Assembly (NCBI GenBank): GCA_032207245.1
Contig: CM063508.1
Coordinates: 125,753,228-125,817,227, forward strand
Direction of reading: 5' to 3'
From: Pardosa pseudoannulata
Taxonomy: Eukaryota > Arthropoda > Arachnida > Araneae > Lycosidae
Length of the DNA stretch: 64,000 bases
Part shown: one piece after another, positions 54,230 to 64,000 of the stretch
How positions within the stretch are numbered: the stretch's first letter is position 1
Layout: each line of letters starts with the position of its first letter
Notes under the pieces: model-generated
What the model was told of the DNA's origin: nothing
Seen by the model: the letters and a program-made list of their open reading frames with translations, nothing else
The model's database searches: none
Translations under genes and position numbers: made by a program

Positions 54230-55742
54230 CTTATTAAATTAATTCAAGTTAAAATAAAAACATCTATATCGTTATCCGTGGAAAGATTAAAAAAAAATTG
54301 TAGGTGTTTTATTAGTCTACGTTAGCTCTTATGCATTGCTTAAATATTCACTTGTAATAGAAATGTATTGTATTAGAGACGCTTGTTAAATTAATTTAAC
54401 TTAAAAAAAAAACAGTTATCAGTCTTTTATCCACGAAAAGAAAAAAAAGACTTAATTGTCAACAATCTACGTTAGCTCATATGTCTTGCATAAATATTCG
54501 TTTTTAATAGAAATGTACTATATCAAGGACGCTTATTAAATTAATTACCATTAAAATAAAAACATTTACCTTTTTATTGTGTATGTAAAGAAAAAATCGT
54601 GTAGGTGTTTCAGTAATCTACGTTAGCTTAAATACATTGCACAAATATTCGCTTTTAATAGAAATATACCGTATCAAAAACGCTTATTAAATTAATTCAA
54701 CCTAAAATAAAAGACATTTACCATGAAGGGAAAAAAAACTTGTTTTTCAGTAGTCTACATTAGCTGAGATGCATTTCTCAAATATTCGCTTGTAATAGAA
54801 ATGTACTATATCAAAAGACAATTATTTAATTAATTCAACTTAAAATAAAAACATTTACCACGTTCTTATCCATGGAAAGAAAAAAACACACTTGCAGGTG
54901 CTTCAGTAGTCTACGTTAGCTGAGATGCATTTCGCAAATATTAGCTTGTAATAGAAATGTACTATATCAAAAGACGATTATTAAATTAATTCAACTTAAA
55001 ATAAAAACATTTACCACGTTCTTATCCATGGAAAGAAAAAAAATCTTGTAGGTGCTTCAGTAGTCTACGTTAGCTCAGATCCATTGCTCAAATATTCGCT
55101 TGTATTAGAAATGTACTATATCAAAAGACGATTATTAAATTAATTCAACTTAAAATAAAAACATTTACCACGTTATTATCGCTGGAAAGGAAAAAAAAAA
55201 AAAAAAAACCCACTTGTAAGTGCTTCAGTAGTCTACGTTAGCTGAGATGGATTTCGCAAATATTCGCTTGTAATAGAAATATACTATATCAAAGGACGAT
55301 TATTAAATTAATTCAACTTTAAAACATTTACCACGTTTTTATCCATGGAAAGAAAAAAGACACTTGTGCTTCAGTAGTCTACGATAGCTGAGATGCATTT
55401 CACAAATATTCGCTTGTAATAGAAATGTACTATATCAAAAGACGATTATTAAATTAATTCAACTTAAAATAAAAACATTTACCACGTTCTTATCCATGGA
55501 AAGAAAAAAAATCTTGTGCTTCAGTAGTCTACGTTAGCTCAGATCCATTGCGCAAATATCAGCTTGTAATAGAAATGTACTATATCGAAAGACGATTATT
55601 AAATTAATTCAACTTAAAATAAAAACATTTACCACGTTCTTATCCATGGAAAGAAAAAAACACTTGTAGGTGCTTCAGTAGTCTACGATAGCTGAGATGC
55701 ATTTCGCAAATATTCGCTTGTAATAGAAATGTGCTGTATCAG
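54230..55742. repeat. Tandem satellite, about ten units of about 150 bp
   Basis: Units begin near 54269, 54419, 54571, 54721, 54861, 55017, 55171, 55334, 55484 and 55634. Spacing is mostly 150-156 bp, with extremes of 140 and 163 where A-runs vary. The unit landmarks are atccatggaaagaaaa, cttcagtagtctacgttagc, cgcttgtaatagaaatgta and attaaattaattcaac. Left units are more diverged than right ones. No coding frame. Confidence 0.95.
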
Positions 55743-56880
55743 AGGGGATGTCTCTCTCTTCCGGTGCAGTTTTGTTTACCAAGCCAAGGTTCAAGCCTTG
55801 AAAAGATATCTCTGACGTCTGTCTTTCTCAGCTGGGTGACACGCTTTTTATCGGTTATCTCTTTTTAAACGGGAGAACCGCGGGGTGTTAAAATAGTATT
55901 TTCTCTTTAAATCTCCTGTTTCTTAAACTGCAGTAAAAATAAGAAGTATGGTTACTGAGTTTTTGTAAAAGTGATATCCTTTAAGCGGTATTAGACATTT
56001 TGATATTCATCTTAATACATGCACACTCCAAGCACGAGCTATAGTGGAACAAACATACTTTTTTCTTCGTCATTTCTGTATTAGACTTTTAATTTTTTTC
56101 TAACCCATTTTGAAATTCTTTCACAACAGAATATTTTTAAAATTTATTTATCTCGATGTAAAGAATCTTTATTTATTTATTTAAAAAAAATAACACAAAC
56201 TTTAAGGAAAAAAAATTCTTAAGCATTAGAATTTGAAAACAAGAGAATCCAAAAATATTTTTTGTTTCTTTATAACAAAAGTAAAAAAGTCCTTTTCCAG
56301 TGACGGTTAAAGCGAAAGTAAGCTCTCAACCGGAGGAAATTTGTCTGAAAATCCAACATTGGATATAATTTAGAAATATAAATAGCAATCAAACGAATTT
56401 TTAAAAATTATTACCACTCTTGTATGAATATAATTATAAGAATATAAAATAAATATTTTATTAATAATAATTTAAAAAATTTTTCAAAACAACTTTTTTG
56501 TGCGTTTTATAATTTTTTGAAACACTCCATGTTTATTTCTAACTGCTGAGTTCGATTTAAAATTTGTCTTCTATCTACCTCATAGAATATAAATAAAAGT
56601 TAAAATTAATGTTTTAAAACTTATAATTTCTCAATTCAGTACTTAAAAATGTAATTAAAATTGTAAATGTTCCCCTAATATAAGGTTCACCGCATAGTTT
56701 TTACATTAAACATGTTTAAGTAACATACTGAAATCTGGTATAAGCATGCGTATGCTAATGAAGAAATGAGGAACCAATCAGAATACGGCTCTGCTGTCGG
56801 CAACGCCTATGTAAGACAACAAATGTCTGACACACCATCCTGAAGGTCCTGAAGGACACAGTTGTTAGATCGGTTACTTC
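55743..56880. other. AT-rich stretch between satellite and Tc1 relic
   Basis: A short GC-richer block follows the array (55,745-55,890). The rest is AT-rich without frames or terminal repeats I can define. Confidence 0.55.
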
Positions 56881-57928
56881 TGCTACAATGGCAGGTTATC
56901 AAGATTTAAGGGAGGTTTGGACGTTGTGTTACAGTTGGTGCACGAGAGATGGGACATAGCCTTTCCCAGTTAGCGATAAAATTTGGATTTTCCCTAACGA
57001 CCATTTCACAAGTGTTCCGTGAATATCGGGAATTCTGTAAAACATCAAATCTCCGACATCGCTGCGGTCGAAAAAAGATAGTGCAAGAACGGAATCAACA
57101 ACGACTGGGGAGAATCCTTAAACATGACAAGAAGTCCAAACTCTTCCGTAAATTGCTGCAGATTTCAATGATGGACCATCAATAAGTGTCAACGTGCTAA
57201 CCATTCAACGAAACATCATCGATATGGGCTTTCAAAGCAAACTCGTTTACCCTTGAGGATTGCACGACACTACAGCTTTAAGCCTCGCCTAGGCCCGTCA
57301 ACACCGACATTGGACTGTTGAGGACCGGAAACACGTTGCCTGGTCTGATGAGTGTCGTTTCAAATTGTATCGAGTGGATGGACGTGTACGTGTTTGGAGA
57401 CAACCCCATGAATCCATGGACTCTAAATATCAACAGGGGACTGTTGGAGCTGGAGTCTCTGTGATGGTATGGGGCGCATGCAGTTGGAGTCATATGGGAC
57501 CCCTAATACGTCTAAACACGACTCTGAGAGGTGACACGTACATAAGCATCCTGTCTGATCACCTGCACCCATTCATGTCCACTGTGCCTTCCGCTGGACT
57601 TAAGGAATTCCAGCATGGCAACGTGACACTCCACACTTCCAGAATTGCTACAGAGTGCCTCCAGGAACACTCTTATGATTTTAAACACTTCCGCTGGCCA
57701 CCAAAATTCCCAGACATTACGACAAACATTATTGAGCATATCTGGAATGCCATGCAAAGTGCTGTTCAGAAGAGATCTTCACCACCTCGTACTGTTAAGG
57801 ATTTATGGACAGCCCTGCAGGATTCATGGTGTCAATTACATCTAGCATTACATCAGACATTAGTCGAGTCCATACCAAGTCGTGTTGCAGCACTTCAGAG
57901 TGCTCGCGAAGGCTCTACACGATATTAG
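56881..57928 (+). pseudogene. Tc1-like transposase pseudogene
   Basis: A DNA-transposon DDE enzyme relic. An N-terminal frame (56949-57185) has the paired-type HTH (GHSLSQLAIKFGFSLTTISQV) and GRKK. A frame change near 57160 follows, then stops at 57254 and 57290 in the downstream frame. The main frame then holds WSDECRF (first catalytic Asp), VMVWGACSW, FQHGN (normally QDN, so the second Asp is Gly) and NIIEHIWN (Glu kept). It ends at 57928. The catalytic loss, stops and frameshift make it inactive. Terminal repeats were not identified with confidence. Confidence 0.9.
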
Positions 57929-58131
57929 GCAAATGTACCAGCATTTTAGCTCTTCAGTTTACTTTAATGCACCAAATAGAATTAAAAATAAACTTAAATC
58001 TTTTCCTTCGGTGAATAACAAACAGGAGTTAATTTTGTTCAGTGTTTAAACAAAATATAAAATCAAAAGTAACGATTTTAAATAAATCAGAAGTAACCAC
58101 TTTAAACATAATTATTCAGAATACAGTTAAT

Positions 58132-58169
58132 TTATAAGAGAAAATAGAAATATCTATTTTCTCTTATAA
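58132..58169. repeat. Perfect inverted repeat, 17-bp stem
   Basis: ttataagagaaaataga, loop aata, then tctattttctcttataa; one more pair extends it on each side. Part of the arm (tctcttataaa) recurs at 58183. Confidence 0.9.
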
Positions 58170-58267
58170 AAATGAAAAAATGTCTCTTATAAATGTAACT
58201 TTTTCTCTGGCTACTTTTTTAAAATGCTTTTGGTAACATCTAAGTTTCATTTTATAGTCTAAATGGT

Positions 58268-58495
58268 ATCAACAAAAACTGTGTTGTTTCTCATCTCCTG
58301 GTGTAGGAAGGCCTATACCAGGCCCAATAAACCATGTCATAATATGAGGTCCTTTGCTAAGAGTAATATGCACCTGAATACTGGCTAAGCCTCAAGAAGG
58401 GGTGTGCCTTTCGTTTGTTGAGACCCTTTAGGGTGAAAGAACGATTTTGCTCAAGTGAGTTATCGTAATTTAGAGCAGCGCCCAAGCACATGGGG
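58268..58495 (-). mobile_element. SINE family B, 3' half
   Basis: It shares cctggtg.aggaa.gcct, ctcaag.a.gg..tg..ctttcgttt and acgattttgctcaagtg with 7480-7690 in the same orientation. The tRNA-like head is missing. Confidence 0.6.
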
Positions 58496-59594
58496 TTCAG
58501 ACATACAAAGATCAGCAACACATAATAGACTTCGTAGTTAAAAAAAAGCTTATAAAAAATGTAACTTTCAAGAAAATTGACTAAAAACAAAATAAAATAG
58601 TTTTGAAAGTCTACTGTTATGTTGAACTTGAGTTGAAGTGTTAAAAAAAAAAATAGTATACAATTTATTTTTAAGAAAAGTGTTTCAAAAGAAACTAGTT
58701 CTTAATGTTCACTGTTGGTTTAAAGTAAGCAAATTTAGGCCAATATTTGATACATATTCGCAGTTTTTATGTAAAAACAATGTTCCATCTGACGTATTGA
58801 ACTTTTGAGTTAACGTATTTAGGCCCATAATGACATACAAAATAAAAGAAACACACAAACACACACAAACAAACTTCAATATTTGAAATTAAAAAAACTG
58901 TTTTCAAACTTAGTCTAATAGAGTATTATTCAATGAAACCTCTAGGTCGATTTTTTATGATTACAATAGATTTTTCATTGTCTACAATAATGATGTTTTT
59001 GCTATTAAAAAATAACAACACCATTATCTGCTGCCTTTACTTTTTTAAAATTTAAATTACTATGGATCTCAATTTCCTTAAAGAGACTTACAATTATCCT
59101 GTTTTCACGTCTATCGTAACCTTAATCAAATTATGAATGGAAGCAAGTTTCGTGCCCTTTCGTCGAGGCTAGGTATGTTTGTGGTTCGTGTACACTCAGA
59201 CGCCCTTTTAAGATATAGGCGTTGATACTTTGCTTCCTGAAGAACGAGGTGTGCAGACTGAAACTCTGAAACCGGTCTAGCTGCCATTTCTTCTCATCCT
59301 CACATTTTGTTCTCAAAGGGAAAGACAACATCCAGTTCATATGCATTTTCATGCAGGTCGAAGTTTAAACCCTGTGGTTCTTAGAACTGCTTGAGAGAGA
59401 GAAAACAGTTTGAGACTCTTAATCTCACTATCTACTTCAGTAATAAGCAGTGGACGTTACAAAGCTATTTTCTTAATTGTGAACGTAGAGTTATGTAACT
59501 TTCTTCAAATGTACATTGAATAATAAATGAATTAAATACATAAAAATTAAAAAATGACTATAATTACTGGGTTTAATTGAAATTAAATACATAT
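58496..59594. other. Intergenic stretch, nothing firm
   Basis: 59,130-59,400 is GC-richer and looks like old repeat or coding debris, but I cannot place it. The rest is AT-rich. Confidence 0.5.
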
Positions 59595-59720
59595 TTTTAA
59601 CTTTCACCAACCACATTGCATAGTGGTTAGCGTATTGTGCTCCCACCCGATAGGTTTGGGTTCGATTCCACAGTAAAGCTCGGTTCTGTTTGTGTTGTGG
59701 GGATAAATACCCCCTTTTTA
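59595..59720 (+). mobile_element. tRNA-like SINE head, family C
   Basis: gcatagtggttagcg (box A-like) and ggttcgattcc (perfect box B, 59659-59669) are spaced as in a tRNA. The ends do not pair into an acceptor stem, so a SINE is more likely than a tRNA gene. The body beyond 59,720 is not defined. Confidence 0.5.
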
Positions 59721-60177
59721 TACAATAATTGGCTATTATGGTTTAGAAATGATGGAGGATTGCTTGGCATTAATTTCCATGTGAAAATAATTCTAATAAT
59801 GATGGATGCAAGAAGATTTAAACTTAACAAACATTTATTCACACAACACATGCCATTTTCTTTTCCCAACTGCTCTCTGGGATATTTTCATACCTCTAGT
59901 ACAGCTCGCTCATGCGCAGAATAAATCTGCGCGTACATGCTGAGCGGAGGGATATTAGCGTTGCCACAGTGTGTTATTCTCTCATAGGGAACCAAATAGA
60001 TAATAAAATAAGTAATGCATATAAATTTCCCAAAATAATATATACTCCCATAATAAACAGACATCAAATTAGCAGATTGTATGATAAATGCTAATAAAGG
60101 TAAGTGCCCCGCATTTGCAACACAAAAAAAAAAAAGAAAAATATAAATTTTTAATTATTGTATTCCTCTATTTGAAG

Positions 60178-60245
60178 TCCTATGGCGTTGCCCTGTGAGC
60201 TTCTTGCTCTTAAAGTTTGAGGTTCGATTCTCGGGCAAGGTTGAC
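60178..60245 (+). mobile_element. tRNA-like fragment, possible SINE head
   Basis: tggcgttgccctgtgagc and ggttcgattctcg have box A/B-like spacing. No acceptor pairing. Only one copy in the window, so weak. 60,246-61,259 has no recognised feature. Confidence 0.35.
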
Positions 60246-61259
60246 TAAGCATTTCATTTATTTAGTGGGTTGATAAACTGAAGACCAAGCATGTCCAGTA
60301 ACAAAACACCGGGGGTTCCGTTAGGTTGATTACCTAATCAGAACATATACTTTGCACTTCAGGAAGATTGTTCTCTAGAAGGTCACTGTAGGTCTGCCTC
60401 CAGTCAATACCTCCTAGAGACCTCCTAGAATATCTCTAGAAGGAGTTGCCCCGATAGGATGCTGCACAGGGGAGTTTTATTTATTCTTATGTAACGCACG
60501 CTATGATCTTTCGAAGAAAAATCTCGTATATAAGCCCACACCATAAATTTTGCAGTGAAATTTAAAAGTTGTTACAACACCCTTCTTTCACCGACATAAT
60601 TTTTAATTTATAATTCTAGGGTATAAACAGTCCTAACACTTATAATTTCTCAATTCACATTCAAGACACTATGCATTCTCTAGGTTGCTGACAACATAGT
60701 CGTGAATTTGCTGACAACGGCACTTTAAAATAAACTAATTGAATACAGTTACTAGCATTGTAGTACAAAAGATGTATACATAAAGAGTACCATAATGATG
60801 TAGAAATACTTATATAGAGTAAGATTTTTCTGATTTTAATTTATCCCACGAATACATATATCGCGTAATTACCTGCAGTCGTAAAAGTTGTTCTGAGTAT
60901 AAAGCCCATTTACAGTTTTTACCCTAAACTTTAATCTCTTAAGAGAGAGAGGGGGGAGGGGTTATATTGTAAATGATAAATACGGTAGTTTGCTAATTTT
61001 TAAAATGTTCTTTACGATTTAATTTTTTAACTAATAAAACATCTGCTGGGATGTTTGTAGGGCATAGGCATTCTTGTGGCAGTTAGTGGACCCCTAGTTC
61101 TCCATATGCCGACTTATTGATATCTAGTTTCGAGATTCTCAAGCTGATTCACAGAAGCAACTTGCCTCAGAGTAAAATACAGTTAAACCCACATTTTATT
61201 TTATACATACTGGATAGACTGTGATTAGACGGACAATGTTTTCCATATACAATGAAATA

Positions 61260-62345
61260 AATGAGCTGGTGACTGGTATATTATGGTATGGGCAGTGTTT
61301 TCATGGAGAGCATTAGGACCCATAATCCTCATAGAATAATCCATGACATGTGCTACTTGAACATCGTTGAAGACCAGGTTCAACCATTCATGACAACAGT
61401 ATTTTCGGCTGGGAATGGTGTTTACCAATAGGATAATGTACCATGTCATAAATCGTCAGGGAGTGGTTTGAGGAACATTTCAGTGACTTTCAAGTCATGC
61501 TTGGCCTCCAAATTCACCTTGACTTTAATCCAATAGAGCGTTCCTGGTCCCACCTGGAAAACCAAATTAGTGCTGCCAGGGTACCCTTTCTCAATGTGCG
61601 GGAATTGCAGGACTAGTTGGTGATCGCATGGTACCAGTTACCTCAGACCAAGGCCGTAGGCAAAGGGGGAGATTTAGGGACCGGTCCCCCTCCGAAATTT
61701 CCAAAGACCGTTTCTTGGAAAGAAAATGGACCATGTGTGTGGGTGTGTTATCTGCCTAGCTGTGCATAGACAACAGTGTGCTTAGAACAGTGACGCTGAG
61801 TTAAACAGTAGGTGCAAATTGTATTCGACAAGTAAGAGCAGATTAACTAACACTTTTAGTAACTCACCACAATATTGTTGCACAATCCGAAAAAATTATG
61901 AACATATTTGGGGAAAATTTCAAATAGAGCATATTTTATAATATATGGTAAAATTTTGAACATTTTCATTTTCTTTCAAAATTATTCTTTTTCTTTGGTT
62001 ATACTTCTGTTTAAAAATTAGAATTTAATACCATGTATAGTTTATATCTTTTTAATGCTAATTTTACTATTAAATTGTGTAGTTACTACATTACTTATTC
62101 AAGACTATAAATTTGTTCATTATATCATTTTTTAGTTATTTTGATATTTTAAAATCCCATTGTATTATAATACTGTACATACATAAGAAAACCTGTAGTT
62201 TTATTGCAGTATCATTCCCAAAAAACAGTATCCCCTTCCGAATATAATCTCTGACTACGGCCCTGCCTCAGACCCTTCTGATATGAGCCCTTTGTGGAGT
62301 GAATACCACGACGGATGCTGGTGGTTTCAGGGGCTAAAGGTGGTT
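61260..62345 (+). pseudogene. Second Tc1-like transposase relic, split by a hAT MITE
   Basis: Translation in shifting frames gives GILWYGQCFHGEH, DNVPCHK (second Asp present), REWFEEHFSDFQV and FNPIERSWSHLE (third acidic block). The end continues after the insertion (PSDMSPLWSEYHDGCW). Many stops and frame changes make it dead. It is older than the element at 61649-62265 that interrupts it. Confidence 0.75.
61649..62265. mobile_element. hAT-type MITE inserted into the Tc1 relic
   Basis: The ends are caaggccgtagg and, inverted, cagggccgtagt. A perfect 8-bp duplication cctcagac flanks it (61641-61648 and 62266-62273). 617 bp, no coding. Its ends resemble those of the outer hAT element at 39860-41529. 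Confidence 0.9.
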
Positions 62346-63434
<1,089 letters not shown>

Positions 63435-64000
63435 TTAAGCTTGCAATTCAAGAATATATAATATTTGCAATACAAGAAAAAGTACGTATTAATATCTATT
63501 ATTATTTAGTAGCTTAATGCTAGAACTGCTATTTTCAAAGCGCAGAGATGCAACCATTTTTGACTTTTAGTAAGTTTACCATATCGACTTTGAAGTTTAT
63601 TTTAATGCCTTTCACCATGAAAAATGAAACAGTTATTAAAACAACCTTAGGTTAGTGTAAACAGTTTTTTATCTTCAGTTACACAAGAGTATGGAACAAG
63701 AATAAATATTTAAACACTTATTGTTCTTTGATTTACAAACAATTTCATACTTCTGCAGTTCATATAGCTTTTGTTTAATTCCAGGTAGTTCCAAATAATG
63801 ATTTTTTGTTATAATGAACCTGAAAGCTGGAGAGAACTACCTACTAGTTCTTTAATCTTTCCCGATGCATTGTTTCTAGTCATTGTTTTCTTAGACTAAA
63901 TTGCCTTATTAACTGATACGAAGGAAAACTTCTTCCTGGTTTATCAACACGCTTCTTTAAAACTTTTAACAAAAACCTATTCTTTTTTATTTATAAACAA

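Noticed and set aside
59605..59675. tRNA gene near 59.6 kb
   Set aside because: Boxes A and B are present but the 5' and 3' ends do not pair; a SINE head fits better.

Overview
The window is eukaryotic: spliced exons with canonical GT/AG borders, very AT-rich introns and intergenic DNA, long (TA)n microsatellites and many DNA-transposon and SINE relics. It carries one recognisable host gene, the 3' part of a type IV collagen alpha chain on the + strand. The C-terminal NC1 domain has all 12 expected cysteines and matches the alpha-2 type (vertebrate COL4A2, Drosophila viking) better than alpha-1. The repeat mix (mariner, Tc1, hAT, Tigger, tRNA-derived SINEs, a miniature LTR element) and the compact-exon, long-intron layout suggest an arthropod, perhaps a chelicerate such as a spider. 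The species assignment is inference only.

Layout: 1-41,925 holds 24 exons giving 4,211 nt of continuous open frame. This is 1,402 residues: about 1,168 of Gly-X-Y collagen domain and about 234 of NC1. The signal peptide, 7S domain and the first few hundred residues lie left of the window. Of the 23 introns, 19 split a glycine codon after its first G and 4 are phase 0. The 3' UTR starts at 41,926 and its end is uncertain. From about 44 kb to the right edge I see no convincing host gene, only transposon fossils, a tandem satellite of about 150 bp period (54.23-55.74 kb), SINEs and microsatellites.

Introns and flank are a well-preserved record of mobile elements. hAT-type elements with 8-bp target duplications lie at 14.0, 17.1, 27.1, 39.2, 40.3 and 61.6 kb. 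Tigger/pogo relics lie at 1.5 and 33.0 kb. Mariner relics lie at 3.2, 6.9, 9.8 and 19.8 kb, and Tc1 relics at 56.9 and 61.3 kb. There is a TTAA-flanked terminal-inverted-repeat element at 35.9 kb, a 651-bp LTR element with no coding room (TRIM-like) at 22.1 kb, a LINE 3' fragment at 34.1 kb and a MITE family at 8.9 and 47.5 kb. Two main tRNA-derived SINE families are present, one of them with five copies.

Most notable are: (i) the TRIM-like element; (ii) a dispersed repeat present in two introns whose copies were each hit by a different transposon, so each copy is the empty site for the other's insertion; (iii) a tandem duplication in the 13.8-15.1 kb intron that copied the 3' end of a collagen exon with its donor site and then lost glycines; and (iv) nested insertions that give relative ages. 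I found no obvious new multi-gene system.
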